From 3107 sp965216225 (GTDB lineage: Bacteria > Pseudomonadota > Alphaproteobacteria > Rhodobacterales > Rhodobacteraceae), in NCBI GenBank assembly GCA_965216225.1, contig CBDCFF010000030.1:162565-226564 (forward strand): a DNA stretch of 64,000 nt. Reading direction: 5' to 3'. Below are positions 54,375 through 63,597 of this stretch, in pieces (within the stretch, counting starts at the first letter, position 1; each line of letters opens with the position of its first letter). The notes below the pieces were generated by a model, which was not told the DNA's origin, searched no databases, and saw nothing but the letters and a program-made list of their open reading frames with translations. The translations under genes and the position numbers were made by a program.

Positions 54375-55416
54375 CCGGGCAGGCGCCTTCGGAAGGCTCG
54401 TCGGGTGCCCAGCACGGCGCGCCGGCTGCTTCCATGATGGCGCGCAGCTTCTCTTTCTGGTCATCCAGAACGGTGCGGATGTTCTGACCGGCAAGTACGA
54501 TGCGCTCGAAGGTGTCCACGAAGACCCGGTTGAAATCACCGCCCTTGTCGCCCAGACCCGCAGGCAGTAAACCGGGGTTGGCATCGGCCGAGCCGCTCAT
54601 CGTGGCGACCGCATTGCCCGCGGCCTGCACCACCGCCGGCAGGTCGTCGGGAAGGTCCACATCGACCACCGGGAAGAAGTTGGTCGCCCGCAGGGTCGCG
54701 ATCTGCGTTTCCGGTTTCAGCATACAGGCGACCAGACTCCTGGCCGCGTCCATGCCGGGCGCGGTTCGCGGGACCGCAAGACCGGCGAGCACCGGCATGA
54801 AGCCCCGGCCGGCCGGACCCGCAGGCGCCGGGAAGGCGACAAAGTCGTCCGGACGCTCGTTGAACGCCCGGGCAAGGCGCGAGGTGTGGTCAAACACGAT
54901 CCAGGCGTCGCCGCTGAGCAGTTGCTCCTGCAGAAACGAGAAGTTGGTCGAGGCCGGGTTCGTATGCTCCCGGAGTTCGCGGTGCTTCAGACCCTTCGGC
55001 CCGGCGGGAAAGCCGAACTTGGCCTCGCCGGTCGCCTCTTGGACATTGGCGGCCCACTCGATCAGCTGATCGTAGGTCAGGGCGTCGATGTCGGCGCCCT
55101 CGGGCGGATACTCAAGCGCCTGCCTGCTGGCCGCCATGATATAGCTCGCCTGCATCCAGGGAATGTACTGCATTTCGTCGGTGCCCGGCATGGCGAGGTC
55201 ATTGATCGTGTCGCTGGCCGCTGCCACGCCCGGATCACCGGGATCGACCAGATCATCGGGGTTCATCGCGGAAAAATCACCGTGCAGCCCGCCCGGCACG
55301 CCGATCACGCCCGAACAGGCCTGCAATTCAGCCTGAAGACGGGTCAGCCACGGGCCGGGGTCGCTGGGCTGGTAATCCACCGTATCGTCGTGCCCGGAGA
55401 GCACACTTTCGCGCAC
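54375..55416 (-). pseudogene. extracellular sugar-binding protein, truncated at both ends
   Basis: About 345 residues resemble family-1 ABC solute-binding proteins: YIPWMQASYIMAASRQALEY, LTYDQLIEWAANVQEATGE, AWIVFDHTSRLARAFNERP and DFNRVFVDTFERIVLAGQN. No signal peptide remains; the frame upstream of 55416 reaches a stop within about 25 codons without a plausible export signal. The C-terminus is cut by IS481 copy 3, so the last few residues are IS-encoded. It was the binding protein of the broken sugar transporter. Confidence 0.75.
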
Positions 55417-55666
55417 CCCCTGCGCCGCTTCACGTTGGCGGCGCGCATCTTCCGTGCGGGCCGATTGCCCGGTACGATCCCGGTTTCAAGAATCGGTTCC
55501 CGTGCCGAAAACCTGTGCGGAAACATGATATATCGTTATACCTTCTGCCAATCGCGATTTCGGGAAAAATGCCGTCATCCGGCGATTATTTCCCGGAAAT
55601 AACTTGAAATCATTCCCGGAACTGACAGAATTTTGCCTGATCGTTTAGCCGGATGAACACGGAACC

Positions 55667-55984
55667 ATGGCAGACAAACCAAAGCTGGAGACAGTCGCGA
55701 AAGAGGCCGGCGTTTCGACGGCGACCAAGGCCCACCCCGGCACGACCGCCGTTGTCTGCAACGGTGACATGGTGGCGCCGGGGGCATCGCCGCCGCTGAC
55801 CACGATGGCGGTCTCTCCGTATCAGCCTGGCCGCAGGCTGGCGCGGGTCATGCTCGACCGCGTTCGCGATCCCGAAATGCCGGTCACGATCTCCGAGGTT
55901 CCGGCAGAACTGGTCATTCGCGAGACGACCGGACCACCCCGTCGCCGAGCCGTCGCCGGTTTCAGGGTCCGTCGGCATATTTGA
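55667..55984 (+). pseudogene. LacI-family regulator, hollowed out in frame
   Basis: 105 residues against about 340. The start PKLETVAKEAGVSTAT is the LacI helix-turn-helix. It jumps to TTAVVCNGDMVAPGA (middle of the ligand domain) and again to PPLTTMAVSPYQPGRRLARV and VPAELVIRETTGP (C-terminus). Two deletions near 55730 and 55790 removed about 230 residues yet kept the frame open. It is divergent from the sugar-binding-protein gene, so it was probably the regulator of this operon. Confidence 0.8.
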
Positions 55985-56016
55985 TTTGCCCTGTCCCGAT
56001 CCGCCAACTGGACCGC

Positions 56017-56643
56017 ATGGAGTTTCACAACGGGGCCCGTACCGGGATGCTTGCCTTTTTGAACGGTTTCGCGCTTGGCTTCAGCCTGATCTTGGTCATC
56101 GGGGCGCAGAATGCTTTTGTCCTGCGCCAGGGATTGCGGCGAGAGCATGTGTTTGCCGTCTGCATGACCTGCGCATTGTCGGACGCAATGCTGATCGCGC
56201 TTGGTGTGACATCGCTTGGCCGGGTTGCGCAGGCGCTGCCCTGGATTGCGCCGGTGATGCGCTATGGCGGGGCCGGATTCCTGATTTTTTACGGGGTTCT
56301 GAATGCCCGTGCCGCCTGGCGCGGCGGCGAAAGGCTGAAGCCAGGGCAAAACGGCAGGGGCAGCCTGAGATCGGCGCTTCTGACCTCTCTGGCGCTGACC
56401 TGGCTCAACCCGCATGTCTATCTGGATACGGTCGTTTTGCTGGGGTCGGTGTCTGCGCAGTACGATCCGGCCATCTGGTTCGGTATCGGGGCTGCAAGTG
56501 CTTCATTCGCGTTCTTTTTCTCTCTGGGGTACGGCGCGCGCTTGCTGGCGCACCTGTTTGCGCGGCCAGCCGCCTGGCGCGTTCTGGATAGTGTCGTCGC
56601 GCTGACCATGTGGGGGATCGCCGCCTTGCTGATGCTGGACTGA
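56017..56643 (+). CDS. LysE/ArgO-family amino acid exporter
   Basis: 208 residues with about six membrane helices. LysE-family motifs are LNGFALGFSLILVIGAQNAF, FVLRQGLRREHVFAVCMTCA and SLALTWLNPHVYLDTVVLLG. Family members export lysine, arginine or similar cationic amino acids by proton antiport. Start at 56017 (MEFHNGARTGMLAFLNGF) is reasonable; 55981 and 56050 are alternatives. The gene is intact and converges on choV. Confidence 0.88.
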   Translation: MEFHNGARTGMLAFLNGFALGFSLILVIGAQNAFVLRQGLRREHVFAVCMTCALSDAMLIALGVTSLGRVAQALPWIAPVMRYGGAGFLIFYGVLNARAAWRGGERLKPGQNGRGSLRSALLTSLALTWLNPHVYLDTVVLLGSVSAQYDPAIWFGIGAASASFAFFFSLGYGARLLAHLFARPAAWRVLDSVVALTMWGIAALLMLD

Positions 56644-56685
56644 AGCCCTGCCAGGCCGTGGGGGGCGGCGAAGGTCTGGCATATA

Positions 56686-57783
56686 TCATGCCTGCGGCGG
56701 GAGTTTGGCCAGGGAGAAGGGGCGACATGCGGGTTTTGGCTGGCCGCGCGGGTCGAGGAGTTTGGCCAGAACTCCTTCTTTCGTCACCTGCCCGACGAGT
56801 CGCCCGTCCTCAACCACGCCAACCGGATGGCCGCTGTCGCCGACCTTTGCCATGACCTCCCGGATATCCGTGTCCGGGGCAACGGTGACTGTTGGCGCGC
56901 CGGTCAGGGGTTCCGCGACGTCGCGGGCGCAAAGGACGCCCAGCGGATTCATGTGCGCCACGAAATCGGCGACATACTCATTGGCCGGGTTCGAGAAAAT
57001 TTCCTGCGGCGTGCCGCACTGCACGATGCGCCCGCCTTCCATGATCGCGATGCGATTGCCGATCTTGAAGGCTTCGTCCAGATCGTGGCTGACGAATATG
57101 ATCGTGCGTCGGAGCGACTTTTGCAGGTCCAGCAATTCGTCCTGCAACCTGGTGCGGATAAGCGGGTCGAGGGCGGAGAAGGGCTCGTCCATCAGCAGAA
57201 TCGGCGCTTCGGTGGCGAAAGCGCGGGCCAGACCCACGCGCTGCTGCATACCGCCCGACAGGTCGCCGACCTTGCGCTCCGCCCAGTCGGAAAGGCCCAC
57301 GAGGACCAGTTGTCTGTCCACCTGCACGGCGCGTTCGGATTTGCCCATCCCGCCAAGCTCCAGCCCCAGCCCGATGTTTTCGCGGACCGTGCGCCAGGGC
57401 AGCAGGCCGAATTGCTGGAACACCATCGCGATGTGGTGCAGGCGCATCCGGCGCAGCGTGGCCGGATCGGCATTGGTGACATCGACCATGGTGCTGCCGT
57501 CGTTCACGCGCACCGCGCCGCGCACCACCGGGTTCAGCCCGTTGACCGCGCGCAGGAGCGTGGATTTGCCTGAGCCCGACAACCCCATAAGCACCAGGAT
57601 TTCGCCCTCTGCCACCGTCAGCGAACAATCATGCACGCCCAGCACCTGACCGGTTTCACGCTTTATCGCGGCCCGGTCTTTCATGCTGTCCATCAGCGGC
57701 AAGGCGGTTTGCGGCCTGTCGCCAAAGACGATGGAGACGCTGTCGAATTCCACGACTTCCACGACTTCCACAACATCGGGCAT
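56686..57783 (-). CDS. choV: choline/glycine-betaine ABC transporter ATP-binding protein
   Basis: 365 residues of the ProV/ChoV type. Walker A VLMGLSGSGKSTLLRAVNGL, signature DLSGGMQQRVGLARAFATE, Walker B ILLMDEPFSALDPLIRTRL, the switch His in IIFVSHDLDEA, then a C-terminal CBS-like regulatory part (VVEDGRLVGQVTKEGVL). The first residues are a triplet repeat (VVEVVEVVEF) from a 9-bp tandem repeat at 57748-57774. It follows choW by 3 bases in the choX-choW-choV operon. Confidence 0.92.
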   Translation of the reverse strand: MPDVVEVVEVVEFDSVSIVFGDRPQTALPLMDSMKDRAAIKRETGQVLGVHDCSLTVAEGEILVLMGLSGSGKSTLLRAVNGLNPVVRGAVRVNDGSTMVDVTNADPATLRRMRLHHIAMVFQQFGLLPWRTVRENIGLGLELGGMGKSERAVQVDRQLVLVGLSDWAERKVGDLSGGMQQRVGLARAFATEAPILLMDEPFSALDPLIRTRLQDELLDLQKSLRRTIIFVSHDLDEAFKIGNRIAIMEGGRIVQCGTPQEIFSNPANEYVADFVAHMNPLGVLCARDVAEPLTGAPTVTVAPDTDIREVMAKVGDSGHPVGVVEDGRLVGQVTKEGVLAKLLDPRGQPKPACRPFSLAKLPPQA

Positions 57784-57786
57784 GTC

Positions 57787-58617
57787 TCAGCGCTCTACCT
57801 TCAACATGCGGTCGAGCATGATGGCGACGACGACGATGATGAAGCCGCTTTCGAACCCGAGCGCGGGGTTCACGGAGTTGAGCGCCCGGACCACCGGCAC
57901 GCCAAGCCCGTCGGCGCCCACAAGGGCGGCGATCACGACCATCGACAGGGACAGCATGATGGTCTGGTTCAGGCCGGTCATGATCTGCGGCAGTGCATAA
58001 GGCAGTTCGACCTTCCACAGCGTCTGCTGCGGCGTGGCGCCAAAGGCTTCGGCAGCTTCGAGCAGAGGTCTGGGGGTGGAGGCGATACCCAGATGCGTCA
58101 GCCGGATCGGGGCCGGTACGACGAAAATCACGGTCGCGATCAGGCCGGGCACCATGCCGATGCCGAAGAAGATGATTGCCGGGATCAGATAAACGAAGGT
58201 GGGCAGCGTCTGCATCAGGTCAAGGACCGGCCGCATGGCGGAGTAGAGCCGTGGCCGGTGCGCGACGGCGATTCCGATCGGAACGCCGACGCCCATGCAG
58301 ACCACACATGCCGACAGGACGAGGGTCAGGCTCTCCGTGGTTTCTTCCCAGTAGCCCTGATTGATGATGAAAAGCGACCCCAGGCCGACGAATGCGCAGA
58401 TTTTCCAGCTTCTTTGCAGAAACCAGGTGATCAGGACGAAGGCCGCGATCACCAGCAGGGGATGAGGGGTCTGAAGCAACCACAGAATGCCGTCGATCAG
58501 CCATTCCATGACTGTGGAAAGTGTGTCGAAGAAGGGTTCGCCCTCATCCTGAAGCAGGTCGAACATGGCCCTTGAGGTCTTGCCGACCGGGATCTTGTTA
58601 TCTGTCAGCCAATCCAT
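57787..58617 (-). CDS. choW: choline ABC transporter permease
   Basis: 276 residues with about six to seven membrane helices. ProW/ChoW features: MDWLTDNKIPVGKTSRAMFD at the N-terminus, GVPIGIAVAHRPRLYSAMRP, LDLMQTLPTFVYLIPAIIFF and the EAA-like EAAEAFGATPQQTLWKVELP. It lies between choX (83-base gap) and choV (3-base gap). Confidence 0.92.
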   Translation of the reverse strand: MDWLTDNKIPVGKTSRAMFDLLQDEGEPFFDTLSTVMEWLIDGILWLLQTPHPLLVIAAFVLITWFLQRSWKICAFVGLGSLFIINQGYWEETTESLTLVLSACVVCMGVGVPIGIAVAHRPRLYSAMRPVLDLMQTLPTFVYLIPAIIFFGIGMVPGLIATVIFVVPAPIRLTHLGIASTPRPLLEAAEAFGATPQQTLWKVELPYALPQIMTGLNQTIMLSLSMVVIAALVGADGLGVPVVRALNSVNPALGFESGFIIVVVAIMLDRMLKVER

Positions 58618-58700
58618 CCTGCCCCTCTATCTGCATGTGTCAGGATGCAGCATACAGCAGGCCCCGGCGGATACCGGGGCCTGCTTTCGCATTGCGGATG

Positions 58701-59630
58701 TCAAAGACCAAGCGCCGCGCTTACCGCCGCCATGGCGTCGCCGCCATCCTTTGTGGTCACTCCGTCAAGCCACGGGCCAAGCACACCGGCGGCATTCGCG
58801 CTCAGCCACGCAGACGCCGCATCGCGCGGGTCTGCGCCGTCATTCAGGATGGCGCCCATGATCTCGTTTTCCATGGCCAGGCTGAATTCAAGGTTCGCAA
58901 GCAGCGTGCCGATGTTCGGGCATTCCGCGACATAACCGGCGCGGGTGTTGGTGAACACGGTTGCGCCGCCCAGGTTCGGGCCGAAATAATCGTCGCCGCC
59001 GGTCAGATAGCCCATTTCGAAATTGGCGTTCATCGGATGCGGCTCCCAGCCCAGGAACACGATCGGCTCACCCTTGCCGGTCAGACGCTCCACCTGCGCC
59101 AACATGCCCTGTTCGGACGATTCGACGACTTCAAGGCCGGACAGGCCAAAGGCGTCGCCGTCGATCATGGACTGAATCAGGCGGTTGCCGTCATTGCCGG
59201 GCTCGATGCCGTAAATCCTGCCGTCCAGCGCGTCGGAATGGGCGGATATGTCGGCAAAGTCATTGATGCCCAGTTCCATGGCCACCTTGTTCACCGCCAG
59301 GGTATATTTCGCGCCTTGCAGATTGGCGCGCACGGTGTCCACGGTGCCGGCGTCGCGATAGGGGGCGATGTCGCCTTCCATGGTTGGCATCCAGTTGCCC
59401 AGAAAGACATCGACATCCCCTCGCGCCATGCCGACATAGGTCACGGGCACCGACAGTACCTTGACCTCTGTGTCATAGCCCAGCGCATCCAGCACGACGG
59501 TGGTTGTCGCGGTGGTTGCGGTGATGTCGGTCCAGCCCACATCCGAGAATGTGACAGGGCCGCATTCGGCATACGCGCCGCCCGCCATGGCGGACAGGGC
59601 CAGCGCGGAAAGAGTTGATTTGAAGGTCAT
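58701..59630 (-). CDS. choX: choline-binding periplasmic protein
   Basis: About 309 residues with a signal peptide (MTFKSTLSALALSAMAGGAYA). OpuAC-type binding protein of the ChoX subgroup: CGPVTFSDVGWTDITATTAT, VFLGNWMPTMEGDI and IVFLGWEPHPMNANFEM, whose aromatic residues form the cage for the quaternary ammonium group. Start at 59630 follows GGGAGTTTCCG. First gene of choXWV and divergent from betI, so regulation by BetI and choline is likely. Confidence 0.93.
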   Translation of the reverse strand: MTFKSTLSALALSAMAGGAYAECGPVTFSDVGWTDITATTATTTVVLDALGYDTEVKVLSVPVTYVGMARGDVDVFLGNWMPTMEGDIAPYRDAGTVDTVRANLQGAKYTLAVNKVAMELGINDFADISAHSDALDGRIYGIEPGNDGNRLIQSMIDGDAFGLSGLEVVESSEQGMLAQVERLTGKGEPIVFLGWEPHPMNANFEMGYLTGGDDYFGPNLGGATVFTNTRAGYVAECPNIGTLLANLEFSLAMENEIMGAILNDGADPRDAASAWLSANAAGVLGPWLDGVTTKDGGDAMAAVSAALGL

Positions 59631-59708
59631 CGGAAACTCCCTTTTTCTTGATTGACGGGTCAATTAAAATCCAACAGGCTTGGGATTGCAAGTGATTTGG
59701 AGCGCGAA

Positions 59709-60290
59709 GTGCCCAGACTCGGTATGAAACCCATCAGACGCGAGGCGTTGGTCAAGGCGACCATTGCGGAAATCGGCCGCGCTGGGTCGCTGGATGTCAC
59801 GGTCAGTCAGATCGCCAGACGGGCCGGCATGTCCGCGGCGCTGGCCCATCACTATTTCGGGGGCAAGGATCGGATATTTCTGGCCGCAATGCGCCGGATT
59901 CTGACGGATTTCGGCGCTGCGGTTCGCGATGCGCTGACCGGGGCCGAAAACCCCGAGGCACGGGTGCGCGCGATCATTCGCGCCAGTTTCGAGCCGGGAA
60001 ACTTCCGCCGTGACGTGATCGCCGCATGGCTGAATTTCTACGTTCTGGCCCAGACGGACAGGGAGGCACAGCACCTGCTGACTGTCTACCACCGCCGGCT
60101 TCATTCCAATCTCGTATATGGATTGCGCCCGATTCTCGGGGATCGCAGCGCGCCGGCGGCTGAGGAAATCGCCGCCATGATCGACGGGGTTTATCTGCGT
60201 CAGGCGCTCAGGGATACCCGTGTCGGGGCAGCAGAGGCGGTTCGACTGGTGAATTCCCACCTCGATCTGCTGCTGAGGGCCTGCGCGTGA
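59709..60290 (+). CDS. betI: TetR-family choline-responsive repressor BetI
   Basis: About 193 residues from GTG 59709 (PRLGMKPIRREALVKATIAE), preceded by GGAG. The N-terminal helix-turn-helix is DVTVSQIARRAGMSAALAHH followed by YFGGKDRIF; the rest fits the BetI ligand domain (WLNFYVLAQTDREAQHLL). BetI represses bet genes until choline binds. Its stop overlaps the start of the betC remnant (GTGA), so it heads the betI-betC-betA operon. Confidence 0.93.
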   Translation: MPRLGMKPIRREALVKATIAEIGRAGSLDVTVSQIARRAGMSAALAHHYFGGKDRIFLAAMRRILTDFGAAVRDALTGAENPEARVRAIIRASFEPGNFRRDVIAAWLNFYVLAQTDREAQHLLTVYHRRLHSNLVYGLRPILGDRSAPAAEEIAAMIDGVYLRQALRDTRVGAAEAVRLVNSHLDLLLRACA

Positions 60291-60559
60291 CCGCATCGGA
60301 CATCCCCACCTGTGCGCATCATCTGCGCCGCGCGGGCTGTCAGACCTGCCTGTCGGGCAAGATACATTTCGTCGGGCCGGATCAGTTGCACGGCTTCGAG
60401 GAGCGTCCGGCCACCGACATCCATGATGACGAGAGCTGTTTTCCCTGGGACCACCAGCCGCTGCAACGGGCCTCGGAACGCTGCGTGCGCAATCACATGG
60501 ACCTGAATGTGGTCGAGGAAAACCAGAGATTTCCACGCGCGCAACAGCGAACTGTCTGA
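60287..60559 (+). pseudogene. betC: choline-sulfatase remnant, middle and catalytic part deleted
   Basis: 90 codons against about 500. After MTA the sequence jumps to SDIPTCAHHLRRAGCQTCLS and KIHFVGPDQLHGFEERPATD (sulfatase residues about 80-125). It then jumps to FPWDHQPLQRASERCVRNHM and DLNVVEENQRFPR, the extreme C-terminus. The C-x-P-x-R active-site region and metal ligands are lost. Two deletions (near 60296 and 60430) kept the frame open. Original start, coupling to betI and position before betA are preserved. Confidence 0.85.
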
Positions 60560-60585
60560 TCGCCGGATTTGAAAGAGAACAGGGA

Positions 60586-62244
60586 ATGGAAGCGGATTTC
60601 GTGATTGTTGGCGCCGGATCGGCGGGCTGCGCCATGGCCTGCCGGCTGTCGGAGGCCGGGCATTCGGTGCTGGTGGTCGAGTATGGCGGCACCGATATGG
60701 GGCCATTCATTCAGATGCCCGCAGCGCTGAGCTATCCGATGAACATGCCGCTTTACGATTGGGGTTATCGGTCGGAACCCGAACCGCATCTGGGCGGGCG
60801 CAGGCTGGCGACGCCAAGGGGCAAGGTGATCGGCGGCTCCTCTTCGATCAACGGGATGGTCTATGTGCGCGGCCATGCCCGCGATTTCGACACCTGGGCA
60901 GAGATGGGGGCGGATGGCTGGGCCTATGCGGACGTGCTGCCCTATTACAGGCGGATGGAGACCTGGCATGACGGCGGCCATGGCGGCGACCCGGCCTGGC
61001 GCGGCGGCCAGGGCCCCTTGCACGTCAGCCGGGGGCCGCGGAAAAACCCGCTCTACCATGCCTTTGTCGAGGCCGGTCGTCAGGCGGGCTATGAGGCCAC
61101 CAGCGACTATAACGGAGAGAAGCAGGAAGGTTTCGGCCCGATGGAGCAGACGGTCTGGAAGGGTCGCCGCTGGTCTGCGGCCAACGCCTATCTGCGTCCG
61201 GCCCTGAAGCGGCGGAACTGCGGCCTGATCCGGGCGCTTGCCCGCAGGATCGTGATCAATGACGGGCGCGCAACGGGGGTTGAGGTTGAACGGGGCGGAA
61301 AGGTCGAGGTGATCCACGCCCGGCGAGAGGTCGTCCTCGCGGCCTCTTCCATCAACTCGCCGAAACTGCTGCTGCTGTCCGGCATCGGTCCCGCGGAAGA
61401 ACTTGCGGAACACGGCATCGCGGCGCTTGCCGACCGGCCGGGTGTGGGGAAGAACTTGCAGGATCATCTGGAGCTTTACCTGCAAATGGCCGCGAGTCAG
61501 CCGGTTACGCTTCACAGATACTGGAACCCGGTTTCCAAGGCGCTGATCGGCGCGCAGTGGCTGTTCACCAGGACGGGTCTTGGCGCGTCGAACCAGTTCG
61601 AGAGCGCGGCCTTCATCCGCTCTGCCGCCGGGGTGGAATATCCGGACATCCAGTATCACTTCCTGCCCATGGCGGTGCGCTATGACGGCCGGGTCACGGC
61701 GGCGGAGCACGGCTTTCAGGCCCATGTCGGCCCGATGCGCAGCCCGTCGCGGGGCGAGGTCACGCTGCGCAGCGCCGACCCGAAAGAGGCTCCGAAAATC
61801 CTTTTCAACTACATGTCGCACGAAAAGGACTGGCGGGATTTCCGCACCTGCATCCGGCTTACGCGAGAGATTTTCGCGCAGCAGGCATTCAGCCGCTTCG
61901 TGAAACACGAGATTCAGCCCGGCGATGCGGTACGGTCGGATGACGAACTGGACGGCTTCATCCGGGAGCATGTGGAAAGCGCCTATCATCCCAGTTGCTC
62001 TTGCCGCATGGGACGGCGACAGGATGCGATGGCGGTGGTTGATCCCGAATGCCGGGTGATCGGCGTGGACAATCTGCGCGTTGCCGACAGTTCGGTTTTT
62101 CCGCAGATCACCAATGGCAACCTGAACGCCCCGTCAATCATGGTGGGAGAGAAGGCGGCGGATCACATCCTGGGCAAGACGCCGCCGGCGCCGGCGAACG
62201 ATGCGCCGTGGATCAGCCCCCGCTGGCAAAGCGCGCAACGCTGA
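60586..62244 (+). CDS. betA: choline dehydrogenase
   Basis: 552-residue GMC oxidoreductase that oxidises choline to betaine aldehyde. FAD-binding motif DFVIVGAGSAGCAMACRLSE, GMC signature GGSSSINGMVYVRGHARDFD and the second FAD loop SSINSPKLLLLSGIGP. The catalytic His-Asn-type pair lies in SAYHPSCSCRMG and ITNGNLNAPSIMVGEKAADH. Length is normal. It follows the betC remnant by 26 bases. No betB (betaine aldehyde dehydrogenase) is in this cluster. Confidence 0.94.
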   Translation: MEADFVIVGAGSAGCAMACRLSEAGHSVLVVEYGGTDMGPFIQMPAALSYPMNMPLYDWGYRSEPEPHLGGRRLATPRGKVIGGSSSINGMVYVRGHARDFDTWAEMGADGWAYADVLPYYRRMETWHDGGHGGDPAWRGGQGPLHVSRGPRKNPLYHAFVEAGRQAGYEATSDYNGEKQEGFGPMEQTVWKGRRWSAANAYLRPALKRRNCGLIRALARRIVINDGRATGVEVERGGKVEVIHARREVVLAASSINSPKLLLLSGIGPAEELAEHGIAALADRPGVGKNLQDHLELYLQMAASQPVTLHRYWNPVSKALIGAQWLFTRTGLGASNQFESAAFIRSAAGVEYPDIQYHFLPMAVRYDGRVTAAEHGFQAHVGPMRSPSRGEVTLRSADPKEAPKILFNYMSHEKDWRDFRTCIRLTREIFAQQAFSRFVKHEIQPGDAVRSDDELDGFIREHVESAYHPSCSCRMGRRQDAMAVVDPECRVIGVDNLRVADSSVFPQITNGNLNAPSIMVGEKAADHILGKTPPAPANDAPWISPRWQSAQR

Positions 62245-62336
62245 GGCAGGGGCGCAGCGGCCTTGTCGGCCCACGCTCGTCGTTGAAAGGAAACCGGTTT
62301 CACCGGAGGGCAGGGCTCTTGCGTGAGGGCACCCCT

Positions 62337-63403
62337 CTACAAGCCGAACGCATTCCGGGTTCCGACAAAATCCGAAAAAGATTCTGCCGGTCGTGATTTC
62401 CGGTAAAGAAACGAGCCGCCCCGCGCCTCCATGGCCTGTAGCAACTCCGACAACAGGCGATGATTTATAGAGGCATTATGATATGACTTTTCACGCAGCC
62501 CGATCTGTATCTTTCGGTAAAGCGCGCCGGAAAAGCGAAAGTGCTGGATCGGCAGGAGATAACGCGCCGACGGGGACAGGTTCACGTCATGGCTGCTTTT
62601 GAAGTAGCAATGTTTTTCCCATTTCAGCAATACAGGCTTCCGTATATTGTTGAATCTCATTGGCCTGAGTCCTGGCAGGGACTTTCTCAACCACCATTCC
62701 ACGGTCTTGCGTCTGCTGGTTTTGAGGGCAAGATAAAATCTGTCCACACCATATGCGCGGAAAAGCCTTGCCCGCGCTCCGGGATGTATGGTTTTCGGGC
62801 CTTTGTCATGCCGCAGCCGGAGATGCTGCTCTCCATCGAAATACCAGGTCGTGGACATGTCGAGCCGGGTCGCCTTTTCCTGTTCGGCGAGCATCGCCAC
62901 AGTCTTCGGGTAGACATCCAGCATGACGCCCCACACCGCATGGATGCCCTGCTTTTCGAAATGCGGAACAAGATCCTGAAAGGTCATTCCTTCGGGAAGA
63001 TGCACGAATTCGTCAAGATCAACATTTAACGACCAGCATCCCCGTGCGAACCTGTCTCGCAACATGGATCGCCAAAGATGCTTCATACGCATCATTTTGA
63101 CCGAATCCGACAAAGGTGGAGGCGTTTCGACTTCATCGCCAAAAGATCGGGCGCTTTCCACCACGACGGTATCGTTTTGTCGAATGAGGTATTCCAGCGA
63201 CCCGTCGTCGGAGTGATCGTTCAGAAACACGAACCTTTCGACCCCCAGCCGCCTGTAATGGGCAAGGAAATCCGGTAAAAAAATCTTTCGTTCCTGAGTA
63301 TTGCCAACAGGGTGAAACCTGATGGATCGACGTCATTCCCGAAAACGATGCGTAAATCGTCGTATTCGCTGCGCAGGGCGGCATATGCTGCGTTCAGTGT
63401 CAT
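62337..63403 (-). pseudogene. family-2-like glycosyltransferase (Glyco_tranf_2_4 type), one-base frameshift
   Basis: The N-terminus (from ATG 63403, MTLNAAYAALRSEYDDLRIV, then LLAILRNERFF) and the long second frame (MFLNDHSDDGSLEYLIRQND, CWSLNVDLDEFVHLPEGMTF, GARARLFRAYGVDRFYLALK) together make a complete glycosyltransferase of about 355 residues with its D-x-D-type motif in DVDLDEF (read NVDLDEF). They are separated by a run of seven T (sense strand, 63277-63283); eight would restore the frame as ERFFLPDFLAHYRRLG. This may be a mutation, a phase-variable tract or a sequencing error. Confidence 0.78.
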
Positions 63404-63558
63404 GGTGTTCTTTTCAGACACGTGCAGCATCCTTGCATCGAATCGCCTCGCCCCTTTGTCGGCAGATTGGCCCGATCCGCCTGATGACGCAATGACCAAA
63501 AACCGGCGACGGGAAACGGGAAAGAGCGGATTGACAAGTCTGCCCTTTTTACATGAGC

Positions 63559-63579
63559 ATCCGCAGACAGTTTGCGGAT
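63559..63579. promoter_or_regulatory. inverted repeat upstream of pccB
   Basis: ATCCGCA and TGCGGAT form a 7-bp inverted repeat with a 7-base spacer, 18 bases before the pccB start. It is well placed for an operator or a small mRNA hairpin at the ribosome-binding region. Its role is unknown. Confidence 0.45.
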
Positions 63580-63597
63580 ACGAAGGGGCGGGCACTC

